Positions 1 to 9,061 of a stretch of 20,857 nt of DNA are shown here, piece after piece; positions within the stretch are counted from its first letter, which is position 1, and each line of letters opens with the position of its first letter. Under the pieces are notes generated by a model that did not search any database, was not told where the DNA came from, and worked only from the letters and a program-made list of their open reading frames with translations. Origin of the DNA: Chara braunii (lineage: Eukaryota > Streptophyta > Charophyceae > Charales > Characeae); the NCBI GenBank assembly GCA_003427395.1, contig BFEA01000310.1:285917-306773 (forward strand), given 5' to 3'. A program made the position numbers and the translations under genes.

Positions 1-65
<65 letters not shown>
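1..65. repeat. poly(A) homopolymer
   Basis: There are 65 consecutive A residues at the window start. It could be the 3' tail of a retroposon lying to the left, a simple-sequence tract, or an assembly edge; nothing in the window decides between these. Confidence 0.95.
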
Positions 66-66
<1 letters not shown>

Positions 67-419
67 GAAAAACATAAGAAAAACCAGAAAACATAGAATT
101 ATTGACCCATAACTTATCAGTGTGATGCACAAACCTGAATTCGAATCTTGACTGTATATTCTCGGCCCACAGAGACAGACTAGAAGTCCAATGTCCATGT
201 GTGCTCCATGAGGGGTCCTTGCTAATATGTAGGGGCCCTTCGGAAATGCGACCGGACGAATAGATTGGAGTATTTGTTAAACAAAAAAAAAAAAAAGGAC
301 ATGCACACACATTGGCTCAAAGTGTTGGGCTATGGGGTGGCCCCATCTTTTTCCCCTCTTGGAGTTTAATTTTCGGAAGGGAAGGGCATGTTTGGCGACC
401 CCGCCCTGTTAATAGGGGT
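66..419. other. Unassigned AT-leaning spacer
   Basis: I see no gene here. The stretch contains a 14-nt A run (283-296) and pyrimidine- and purine-rich patches. The open frames in it are short and have no recognisable motif. It lies beyond the A-rich tail of the hairpin repeat, so it may be the DNA into which the retroelement landed, but no boundary duplication could be identified. Confidence 0.5.
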
Positions 420-615
420 CAATTATTTTTATTTTTTTTCCTGTTTTTAGTGTTTGGGCACGTAGGGCCACGTATCCGAGGCCCAACGTGCCAATTCCGT
501 TTTCGGAATTCAACGGGACATCCCGTTTTTCCGTTAAATGGGATTCAACGGGGGTCCCCGGGCCCATTAAACGGGTTGAACGACGTTTTATTCTGCCCGT
601 TCTCCGTTCATCGAA
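420..615 (-). mobile_element. Hairpin-chain repeat with A-rich tail, left copy
   Basis: Read on the minus strand this is a GC-rich block followed by an A-rich tail (about 420-445). It contains perfect hairpins: AATTCCG/CGGAATT at 493-510, AACGGG/CCCGTT at 512-527, and CGGGG/CCCCG at 549-560. The last is nested in an 11-of-12 stem pairing 531-542 with 563-574. Its reverse complement aligns by eye with 20480-20650: both have a CACGT-rich block, then a GTCCGAGCCC-like or ATCCGAGGCCC-like word, then repeated TTCAACGGG/CCCGTT words. It abuts the protease remnant of the minus-strand gypsy element. It may be a SINE-like retroposon or a 3' structure of the gypsy family. The limits are approximate. 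Confidence 0.55.
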
Positions 616-649
616 CAGTATATGCACATTACACATGGAAGTGGCAAGC

Positions 650-1376
650 TTGTTCTACCTCCCATTGGCAAATCTTTCTTTTGCCTAAGGGTTTTTCCTG
701 CCACCATGAACACCGTGTTTTCAAGCTGAAATTTTGTCATTGTGCTCAGCTTACTTAGCCGCAGAGATTTTCAACCGACCTCACCACGAGCTTTCCCAAA
801 CTTAACAAGGTGTTTCCTCAGTTGCACTGTCTTTTCTTTGAACTTAATTTTTGGGTTGGCTTCCTGGTGCCAATCCATTCCCAGAATCAGATCAAATGGT
901 AAGTTCTTTTCCACAAGAAATGATACCTCGTGAAGAATCTTTTTTCCTTCCTTGGTGCGAAATCGACACTTGACACGATTAACACATTGCGAGATAGTGA
1001 TCTTCCGTCTGTCAGCTAAGATAAACGTGATAGATCGAGACAAAATTTTCACCTTCATTCTGAGATGCAACTTGCAGATTGTTTTCTCAGATATGTAGGA
1101 TCGCGTGGATCTCGAGTCCAACAATACACCTACGCATGTACGTGCAATCTCTACTTCCGCGAGTAGTAGGTGACCCTTAGACTTAGATTTCTTAACCCAC
1201 GAGCTTCGTAATGCTAGCAACTTGTTACCAAGCTCGTCAAGAGAGTCGTCCAGAGAGACAATACATAAGACAGGTTCAAGGTGTTTTGGACGATGGGCCA
1301 AAGAAGAACCATCCTTTGCCAAGCAAGTTAAAGGGTTGGAAGGGGTAGTAGGCACCTTACCTTCTTCTTGGTCCAA
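650..1376 (-). pseudogene. Retropepsin-like protease region (Pol), element A
   Basis: The minus-strand open frame of 201 residues (771-1376) carries an aspartic-protease signature near residue 87: V-L-L-D-S-R-S-T. It ends with the LTR-retrotransposon hallmark L-P-F-D-L-I-L-G-M-D-W-H about 75 residues later. In the family this domain cuts the Gag-Pol polyprotein inside the particle as a homodimer, and its catalytic motif is D-S/T-G. Here the third residue is Arg (AGA at 1110-1112), one transition away from a Gly codon, so catalysis is probably lost. The frame stops at 771. About 35 further Pol-like codons continue in another frame toward 650, where the hairpin repeat takes over. There is no RT. 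Confidence 0.8.
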
Positions 1377-1402
1377 ACCTTTTGACTCAGTAGGAGCAGA
1401 TG

Positions 1403-1633
1403 CTACTCCTGCTGGCGGCTCACTTTTGGGTTACGGATTAACGGGCACCATGCAATCACATGGCCTGCAGTACCACACTTCAGGCACTGCGCGTTATCTA
1501 TCTGCTCCTGCCAGGTTTCTTGCGATATTGTCATATTTTCCCATGGCTTCCCGGCCGCAATTCCAAGATGCTCGGAAAACGAGCGTGGTCTCTTATTCTT
1601 CACCGGTGGTCGTGGTCCTCCCTTGTTGAACAC
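1403..1633 (-). pseudogene. Gag nucleocapsid fragment with CCHC zinc knuckle, element A
   Basis: The frame contains CLKCGTAGHVIAWC (C-x2-C-x4-H-x4-C, nt 1445-1486), the nucleic-acid-binding zinc knuckle of retroelement Gag that packages element RNA. It is preceded by a basic, proline-rich stretch and a K-P-W-E...I-S...W motif, which also precedes the knuckle in element B. The preceding capsid part (1600-2199) and the following protease (771-1376) lie in the other two minus-strand frames. At least one frameshift therefore separates each from this segment, unless one shift is programmed, which cannot be told here. Confidence 0.8.
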
Positions 1634-2229
1634 GAAAACAATAACTTCCCCCTTCCCAGACTAACTGCTGCACCCTCGGCCCCCAATGACCACTTCTCCA
1701 CGGTATCGTCATCAAAGACGACGAGGGTGTGGTCCTGGCGCTTTTGGCGCCAAAGTATCCGCTTATCTGATCCTGCACCACCACCAAACTTCACAATAGA
1801 TGCATATGATTTCTTAACCTGAGAAGTCATTTGCTCTCGTTGGAGAGCCAAATCACGAAACTGCCTGTAATTGTACTTACTAGAGTTGAACTCTTCCACG
1901 TGTTGTCCCATGATGGGCTCGGGCAGAGCGCGAGAATAAATATACAAAACTTGGTTGTCTTGCAGGTTTAATCTGGGAACCTGCAGCAACCGATCCACTT
2001 CCCGAGAGAAAGCTTCTACCGAGGTCCAATGTTTCTGACCAATGGTATTGAGCTGGTCAAAAACCTTGTCGGTCGTCATTTTGTCGAAGAAGCGTTCCTT
2101 AATCTTACCAAGGAACTGCCTCAAATTCAAAGTTGTAGCCCACTCCCCAATGTCATCGAACCCCGCTGCGTTGGCTTCGGCCAAGACCCATTCCTTCAAG
2201 AAGTAGAGAAAACAATATGGGATTCGGGT
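1600..2229 (-). pseudogene. Gag capsid-like fragment, element A
   Basis: The minus-strand frame encodes about 200 residues beginning around K-E-W-V-L-A-E-A-N-A-A-G-F. It continues through an F-L-x-K-I-K-E-R-F motif, Q-L-N-T-I-G-Q and L-Y-I-Y-S-R-A-L-P-E-P-I, the pattern of the retrotransposon Gag capsid helical domain. The upstream capsid start, with L-L-L-W-I-A-E, lies in a different frame at 2230-2448 and is separated by a stop near 2230. In the family this domain assembles the virus-like particle. The tail reads out of frame before the zinc-knuckle segment. Confidence 0.75.
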
Positions 2230-3223
2230 TCAACAATATGTATGATGTTCGGCAATCCAAAGCAACAAATTTTCATCTTTCTTGTTACAGAACGTGAAAG
2301 GCAATATCATATTAATTTTTTTTTCCTTCTTAGGCTTCTCAAGTTGTGGGGTGGTGTCCTTTTTTCTGTCTGGAGACTTCGGCGGAGTCGAAGGCTTCCC
2401 TCTCTTTTCTTCGAATTTCGGAGTCTCTACCTTAAGAGACAAACGCATCTCCCATTGTTTTCTCTGTTTTTTCTTCTTTTTTTATTTTGACTTCCTCAAC
2501 CACCGGGTGCTTTCCTTTGACCAGATTTGTGATCGTTCGTAGTCCCGCGGCCACATCATCAATCAGTGTCTGCATCTGTTCACCACACTGATGAATTTTC
2601 ATTTCGAGGTGGGCTAGGTAAGTCACAAGTTGCGCCAAAGAAATTTTTTGCTCTTCCTCTTCGGTCTTGATAACAATTTGTCTGATTTCTTTGATTTTCT
2701 ATTCTTGCTATCCACTCTTTTTCTTTCTCAATTCTTCTTTCTTTCTCTTCTCCTCCTCAAGTGCTTCTTCTAACTGTCTGATATTTTCATCCACAATTTC
2801 TTCGGACACAATTGTTTCTTTCTCCTCTTTCTGGTCAGCAATCTTTCTAAGTTTCTCAATGACATACTCATCAAATGCATGTCGATACTTGATTTAATTT
2901 AGTATATCCTGAACCTGTATGATGTCGGTGGATGTTACAGCTCGTTCGATAGCAGCTCGTGCTACCTTCAAATCGAACTTGTTTCGCACGTATGCCTCGA
3001 CTTCGGCACCTGCACCACAAAGGTAAGAAATCAATTGGTTCAAGCGGGCATTCAAAACCTTCTTCCGCTCGTCCACTGGATGCCTAGTTCGAAGGTCAGG
3101 GGTCTCCTCATCAATACCGAAGATGAGTGAGACTAGATAGAAGAGAAAGTGAATAAATCGTGTAAGCATTGATAATTTCAAACAATTCCAGAAAACAGAC
3201 ATCGTGATATACGTTTGCCACAA
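2230..3223 (-). pseudogene. Gag N-terminal, coiled-coil-rich region, element A
   Basis: One minus-strand frame (2432-3223) runs through three internal stops: TAA at 2894-2896 and TAG at 2708-2710 and 2699-2701. It encodes a charged E/K-rich heptad-like segment (roughly nt 2700-2860) and then a helical segment ending in lysine-rich sequence. It continues out of frame at 2230-2448 with a P/K-rich linker and the first residues of the capsid domain. It resembles the variable N-terminal Gag of plant gypsy elements, where coiled coils help particle assembly. The true start codon is not clear; the AUG-like codons near 3223 encode a hydrophobic run that may not belong to Gag. Confidence 0.55.
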
Positions 3224-4266
3224 AATAAATAATCAACAACAATAATAAATTCCACGACCGCACTATTTTACAACAGCAAGAATTTTTAAACAACAGAAGA
3301 AGAAAATAAATACAATTATTTCTAGTTCTAATTACTGTTGTTCTTTGTCTGTCTGTGTGATAACGTCCTAATCAAGAGTGTACAGGTACCACCTCAGGCC
3401 CGTGTGATAAGATACAACACACAAGTAAGTACGCACAACACCACAACACAACAATCGACAAGTAAGTATGCCAACATCAATCAGCAAAGCAATTTCTCAG
3501 CAACTTTTTTTTTTTTGTTCTCTGCGTTGTTCCTGATGTCAATACGATACCGCACCATTCTTGACGGCTGGCACTACAGCTGTCCAGTCAACCGTTCAAT
3601 CAGTCGTACCACCTTCGTCTTCAAGGTACAACTCTTACTTGGCAGCCACCTGCCCGCCACGTATCATCCCTGGCATGCCAACATAGCAAATTTGTCACGT
3701 CAACACATCAATGTCCAATCAATCAGTAGTGGGATGCAACGTCAGCAAATGTGTACTCAGATCCTTCCCACTTGCCACTTCGTCGTGTCTTGGTGTGATA
3801 CTGTCGCTGCTCCAGCCAATCGAGTCAATGCTACGTCAGCCAATGGAGCCAATGCCACGTCAAAAAACAATCGTGTACAACATGTGCTTGCCACATCAGC
3901 AATCAACCTTGATGTCCAAAGGTCACGTCAACATCTGTACCGGACTCGGTCACGTCTCAGAATGCCACATCAGCAATCTCCAGCAACCAAGTCTTTCGAC
4001 GTGGCATATAATATGCCACGTCAACGTGGGATCGCGATGTCGCCTCACTATCACGATCCTGGCTGGTCCACGGTAACTCCTGTTCGCAATCCCGACTTCC
4101 ACATCAGCAGTCCCGTCGGGGTCTGTTCTTCTCGCCGGCGAAGTCCCTGCCACGTCAGCAGCACCGGCGGACCGGCGGTCTTCGTCGTTGTCCACGTCAA
4201 ATCCTGTTGTCATCACATCATACACGTGCATATCACTTACCTGACGCGCATCGTCATCAGGATTAT
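3224..4266 (-). promoter_or_regulatory. Leader of element A with dense ACGT-core (bZIP-type) motifs
   Basis: This is the untranslated stretch between primer-binding site and Gag. I count 13 ACGT tetramers between 3659 and 4227, against about two expected at equal base frequencies. Eight are ACGTCA on the plus strand, that is TGACGT in the sense direction of the element, often extended to TGACGTGG. In plants TGACGT and ACGTGG are cores bound by bZIP factors (TGA, ABF/GBF types). The words recur at irregular spacing with CAGCAAT-like neighbours, so the region looks like degenerate repeats rather than a strict tandem array. A long antisense open frame crosses it. Regulatory function is inference. 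Confidence 0.5.
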
Positions 4267-4278
4267 GCTCCGATACCA
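4267..4278 (-). other. Primer-binding site (initiator tRNA-Met type), element A
   Basis: The minus strand reads TGGTATCGGAGC, matching the plant-type initiator tRNA-Met PBS TGGTATCAGAGC at 11 of 12 positions. It lies upstream of Gag on the correct strand. A CA dinucleotide, the expected LTR end, sits 3 nt before it at 4282-4283. Confidence 0.7.
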
Positions 4279-4281
4279 AAT

Positions 4282-5288
4282 TGCAATGAACCCAGATCGT
4301 GAAGACACTTGTCAACAATGCAAGCCTAGATGAATGTCAACCTGTTGATGATGACAAATAATAAGAATCGTGTCCAGATAGAATGAGATGTGATAATCAT
4401 ACACAGACAATTCAAAGACGAAGGAGAGAGGAGGGAGCTTAGACAAAGGGGATGAATAAAGAACACTGCCAGTGTCGCGTCGTCAACGCGTGAGGTCAGC
4501 ATTGACGCAAAACTGAATGAATGTCAAAGTCAGGAAGTCAGCACTTATGGACCCCGGATGCTACATCTCTGAGTCGTCCAGATCTCAATGCAGATGACGG
4601 CCCAGATTGGCCTTAAACCGAATTATTTATGGCCTCGATGCTGTCTGGGTACCTGCGCACAACGAGTGAGTGTATCCAACCAAAGGCTGGGGCGGGGTAC
4701 CTTTGACCCTGACAGTTGACTTAGACTGTTGATTTTCCCATGGGCAGTGTGTGGCCACACTGCCTGGCGCAGGCCGAGTTTGGCCTGCGTCGTTTGGGCT
4801 CCGTTTTTAGGGCCCAGACTGTTGCAGAACACGGGTTACTGCATGTTGATGGCATGTGGGTGCTGACGTGGCATCCAGAGGAACAACGGGGTATTGTCTG
4901 ACATGATATTTACCTATGTTGTGCTTACCTACTAACATGGCACTTCCAAGTTCCAAGGTCAAGGCAGTATCTTCAGTCTAGCGTGACATACCAGTGACAA
5001 ACGGACTTGGCAGTCGTACTCCGCAGGCGTGGCTATTGTGACTTCTATTTTGATGACCTTACTTACCATTGTTGCTGAGTTGACATACTCCGTTGATGTA
5101 TTGAGTTGGCCAGTGTGGAATGTGACACGTGGCAAGGAAGACTTGCGCTGCTATTTTCCGTAAAGATTGGTTTGAATCGACACTTGCACTTCTGTGCACT
5201 GATGGATGGTGCCACGCGTCAATCCTTATGCCTGGACACACAGACATCTGCAACGAGACAGCAAGAGGATGAACAACTTACACATTGA
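4282..5288 (-). other. Putative 5' LTR of element A and junction with the LINE
   Basis: Immediately outside the primer-binding site, this is where the 5' LTR must begin if the PBS call is right. The inner end (CA on the minus strand) is placed at 4282-4283. The outer end cannot be fixed because no second LTR is present for comparison. No open frame here looks coding. The block holds a tandem hairpin pair (4743-4789), an A/T-rich TATA-like patch on the minus strand near 4620-4632, and several ACGT or CACGTG-related words. The LINE-related frame starts at 5289, so the LTR ends before that. Confidence 0.4.
4743..4815. repeat. Tandem hairpins
   Basis: Two perfect hairpins lie four bases apart. 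GGCAGTGTG/CACACTGCC has 9-bp arms and a 4-nt loop (4743-4764). CGCAGGCC/GGCCTGCG has 8-bp arms and a 6-nt loop (4768-4789). A weaker TGGGC/GCCCA stem follows. They sit inside the putative LTR and might fold in element RNA. Confidence 0.8.
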
Positions 5289-6401
5289 TTGCCCTTGTGT
5301 TGTGATCGGTTGACTCTACTGAGTTGTCGTGGGCGAACAGAGGACGAGGATGGAGTTGGTGATAACAGGCAACTGAAAGCTTGCCCACTCAAATTAGTGG
5401 GTCATGATACAGTTCCCATCACCGATACTAGTATCATTTCGAAAAGTGCAGAGATTAATTACGGGAAAGTGTCTTCACAACTTGATGATCCTTGCAAGGA
5501 AATCGTTACTCTCGAACCAGGGAACTCAGTGTACTCTGGCCTCGAGGATGAAGGAATTCCTGTTTCAGACGTCATACCCACACAACAGCTAGCCAAATAG
5601 AAAGAAGGCGGTCAAGTCTTTAAAGTAATTATACATGAGCTCATGGGTAAGAATGTTTTTTTGCAGATTCCACAAAAACTGCAGTCCACTTCACCCAGTA
5701 AACATAGTTAGAACCTGATTGAGTGGGACCCAGAGTCATTGGACTTGTAGAAAAATCATGAGTTGATGAAACATGCGGTATCTCTAGGGCCCTCAAACTC
5801 CCGTGACACTGCCATAGATAGTCTGTCTCTTGAGACCATTGCTTCAGAAGATTCCCATAATTCCCAGTTAATTGAGCAGTCACACAAGACAGAGCTTTCT
5901 GGTCAACCAGGGAATCCCTCCGATGTCCAGTCTGAAGGGGATAGTAGGAAGGATCACGAGGTTATAGTAAGTTCCAAAAACCCACCTTCCTCCCAAACCT
6001 CTTCTCTTGACATTAAGTCTGAACTCACAAGCAAAAGGCAAAAATTGAAACATCGCCTAGCCAAGGGTTAAGGAGAGTTATCACCCACGAAAGTTGGAAC
6101 AATACTCTTACCAGTGAGACATCAAAAAGGTACTTGGGAGGTTGGTTTATCTGAGCCCCCGGGAATAGTCTATGGAGAAGTTACAGTTTTGGGATGTGCG
6201 TCGGGGCCCCCCTCTCCTTTCTCTTCTAAGAACAATGTATTAGGTTTTGTCAAGACAAACTTCCCGCTTGGGGGAAAGGCTTTGCTACTAGTAAAAGATG
6301 GAGTGCATAGGTTCGCTGAGGGAGATGTATATTTAAAATACGAAGTTAGCAAGAGCATGGACCTCAAATGGTTCAGCCAGGATGCCCTGTGTGAGCTCTA
6401 A
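5289..6401 (+). pseudogene. Decayed ORF upstream of LINE ORF2 (ORF1 candidate)
   Basis: A single reading frame spans about 371 codons, interrupted by stops at 5598-5600, 5709-5711, 5748-5750 and 6069-6071. The translation between stops stays low in complexity shifts and reads as one protein: acidic and S/T-rich in the first two thirds (for example S-L-E-T-I-A-S-E-D-S), then a more globular C-terminal part with V-L-G-F-V-K-T-N-F-P-L-G-G-K-A. No CCHC knuckle or clear RRM is visible. Its position 200 bp before ORF2 suggests LINE ORF1, a nucleic-acid-binding chaperone in other elements, but the sequence alone does not identify it. No ATG is seen near the 5' end, so that end is probably truncated. 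Confidence 0.55.
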
Positions 6402-6601
6402 CTTCTCAAGGTGAAAGCAAATGAATTTTGGTCAAAAATAGATGTTGGTACTTTGCTGGTCAGGATGCTAGGCCTTAAGACTTGATGACAAATGGCTTAT
6501 TGGACTCAGGACAGTGGCTAGACCTCTGACCCCCCTCAGACCCCCCTTTATCGTGCCTTATTACCACACCTTGACTTGGTAATTAACTGTGTTTTTATAG
6601 T

Positions 6602-8390
6602 ATGGATAACCTCCGAGTAATTGACGCCCTTTATAACAAAGATAAAACATGGAAATTACTCAGGAGAAATGCGGACCTTGACCTCAGATCTCAGAACGTT
6701 AATGGTCTAGCATCAGCCAAGTACTAAACAAAGCAGACAATTTTTGATCAGTTGAGAGGTATTGGAGGAAGAGAGTGGTCTGATGTTATTTGCATCCAGA
6801 AGACTCAACTCATGGATTCAGACCATCATAACCACTGTCACAAACAAATCTCACCCTTTACAACCTTCAGAGTTCACGCCCCTCGCCCTGTGAGTCCTGG
6901 AGCAGCCATTTGAATCCCTCCAGGATCCAAGATAGAACCAGTATACTGGGAAACTGACAAAGTGGAAGGAGTGGGTATATATTTTGGAAATGATGGAGCT
7001 GGAAGTAGTCAGCATCTTGTGGGTATATATTTTGGAAATGATGGAGTTGGAAGTAGTCAGCATCTTATGGGTATATATTTTGGAAATGATGGAGCTGGAA
7101 GTAGTCAGCATCCTGTGTGTATACGGACCCAATGATACTGGGGAACGCCAATGCTTTTTGAATCCCTCCCCTGCTTCCTCCCTGTGGAATCTCAATCATT
7201 ATAGAAGGTGACTTTAATGCCGCTCTGGACCGGTCCCTTGACAGATGAAATATTCTCACTCCCTTCTTAACTTACGTTGAATCAGATAAGATTTTGATGG
7301 CTAACTTCTCTCAATCATTGAACCTTTTTAAGTCTTTTAAGATAATGAATCATTCTCAGCATTCTTATACATGTTACTGGAAAACCCAAGCCAGATCGTC
7401 CACTAGGTCACGGATAGACCTCATTCTTCTTTCTGAAGAATTGGAAGGTGCTCTTCAGGTAGCCGGAATTTTCCCTCGTCGCACCCTCATTGGATTAGAC
7501 CATACAATGTGTGTGGCTATTCTCTCCTTTGGAAAGAAACCAGACCGAAGAAGAGCTTACTATAAACTCAATACAACTCATCTTAAGATTGAAACATTCA
7601 GAATTTTTATGAAGGACGTGTGGTCCTTCTGGAGAGAAACGAAGACCACCATAAATAACGACATCCAATGGTTCAACAACAATCTAGTTTTTCTAGGTCT
7701 TAAAGGCAATGAATATTCAAAATTATTAGCAGCAGAACGACATTCTTCTGAAACACGTATTTACCAACGTATTCAACAACGACAACTCTTAGAAGTTGAG
7801 GAAAGAGACAAAAAAATTATTGATGATACGACCTGGGAAATACAAGAATTAGAATATCGATTACTTTCTCATATGAAATATAGATGGCAAGGTATGAAGA
7901 TTCGAGGTAGAATTCGAAAACATCACATGGAAGGAGCCATGAATGCAAGATTATTTGCCATGGCTAAGGCCCGCACTAGTAGAACTGTCATAGAGGCATT
8001 GACTCATCCTCAATCCCTCAACGACCCACTAGTCTCGTCAATAGTTGAATGCACTAAAATTGTCAGGGACTTTTTCAAGGATATTTTTTATCTAAAAATA
8101 GGGATATGTCCCTGGATCTACGCTATAGGGAAGTACAGGATTTTCTTACCCCATTGACTAAATCACTATCATTAGAACACAGGGAAAAACTCAAGTTGCC
8201 CCTGACAAAAGAAGAAATATGGACAACACCCTGACTAATAAAGGAAGAAAAAACTCTTTGGATTGATGGATTACCAAAAGAACTTTGGGAGGCCTTGTGA
8301 GATTTTCTTTTCCAACATCCTATGGACTTCTATCAGGCACTATGGGATGCAAGCAAGATGAGAGAGATAGTAGGGCAAGGAGTGTCGCCG
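6602..8390 (+). pseudogene. LINE ORF2: APE endonuclease domain and start of RT
   Basis: The ATG at 6602 is the likely start. Endonuclease motifs appear in order: S-Q-N-V-N-G-L (about residue 30), D-V-I-C-I-Q-K-T (canonical Q-E-T, so the metal-binding Glu is Lys here), V-Y-G-P-N-D in a second frame near 7118-7135, I-E-G-D-F-N at 7201, S-R-I-D-L-I-L-L around 7417, and L-D-H-T-M at about 7495. This enzyme nicks target DNA for target-primed reverse transcription. Stops occur at 6725-6727, 6911-6913, 7133-7135 and 7246-7248. The 287-codon open stretch 7294-8157 covers the end of the endonuclease and the linker. The frame then shifts; L-T-K-E-E-I-W and I-D-G-L-P-K-E-L-W mark the RT start, with TGA at 8232 and 8298. 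No RT palm motif follows. Confidence 0.85.
6973..7116 (+). repeat. 48-bp tandem triplication inside the endonuclease
   Basis: Three consecutive 48-bp units (6973-7020, 7021-7068, 7069-7116) differ by only a few bases. Because 48 is a multiple of three, each unit encodes the same 16 residues in the ORF2 frame (G-I-Y-F-G-N-D-G-A-G-S-S-Q-H plus two variable residues). One copy corresponds to normal endonuclease sequence; the other two are an insertion. Confidence 0.97.
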
Positions 8391-9061
8391 AACTTCCTTT
8401 TTTCGGATCTTGTCATCTCCCATCTCGACTTTCCTCCCTCATCTCCCTCTCTCTCTCTTCTATCTTTGAATGATGATGTGTCTCAGTGTTTGTCTCCCCC
8501 TTAGATGGAAATGAATCTGTGTGCTTTCCGGTGTGAAAGAACTTCTTCCGGAACTCTTCCATTAGTTTCTTGGGTAATCCCCATATGCCGAGGAATCGCT
8601 CCCCTTGTCTTGTGAACGGTGGATGCGTGTGGACCATTCCCTCTGTTGATTTCTGACTCGTATACCCATGTCATTTTCGCACCTTCCACAATGAATGTAT
8701 GTATGAAGATGCACGTCTTTTTGTGTTGATTAGTCGCAACCCCCAGCAGGATTTTGTTCGAGAATGCAAGAGTGTTTAGAGCTGTAGTTCTGAATTCACG
8801 GCGCATGCCATCTGCCTTATGCTGCACGACATCTGCAGCCGATCTACAAGGCAGCCTCGAGAAATAAGGCACCTGGGATCAACACCGCGGTGGCTTACGG
8901 AAACCTGAGTCGCGGGTCGGTCCCTTAGATTACATGCATGATCGAGCTGATGAGTGTTTTCTCTCTCTCTTTTGTGTCGAAAAGGATTGATTGGTGATTG
9001 CGCGAGTGTTTTTCCTTGATGACATCTCGGAATTTTTGCAATTGATTGACATGTGGACTGA

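Larger units (their letters stand above)
616..4281 (-). mobile_element. Ty3/gypsy-like LTR retrotransposon A, 3'-truncated
   Basis: Reading leftward on the minus strand the order is: primer-binding site (4267-4278), long leader (3224-4266), Gag with coiled-coil and capsid-like parts, CCHC zinc knuckle (1445-1486), then retropepsin-like protease (771-1376). That is the standard start of an LTR retrotransposon. Reverse transcriptase, RNase H, integrase and the 3' LTR are missing; the element stops where the hairpin repeat begins. Gag and Pro lie in several frames with stops, so the copy is dead. Assignment to Ty3/gypsy rather than Ty1/copia rests on the protease ending in a GMDW-type motif and on resemblance to element B, which has a gypsy-type RT. 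Without its own RT the superfamily call is likely but not certain. Confidence 0.8.
5289..8390 (+). mobile_element. LINE (non-LTR retrotransposon), 5' portion
   Basis: A decayed upstream ORF (5289-6401) is followed by an endonuclease-bearing ORF2 beginning at 6602. That is the two-ORF plan of APE-type LINEs. The sequence breaks off near 8390, at the very start of the reverse-transcriptase domain. A C-terminal ORF2 region on the same strand reappears at 10523. The two blocks could be one element split by deletion plus insertion, or two separate insertions. Numerous in-frame stops show it is inactive. Confidence 0.75.

Noticed and set aside
8501-8878. Minus-strand 123-codon frame as a gene
   Set aside because: No motif, a non-ATG start and a length within chance expectation; it is only mentioned in the unassigned block.
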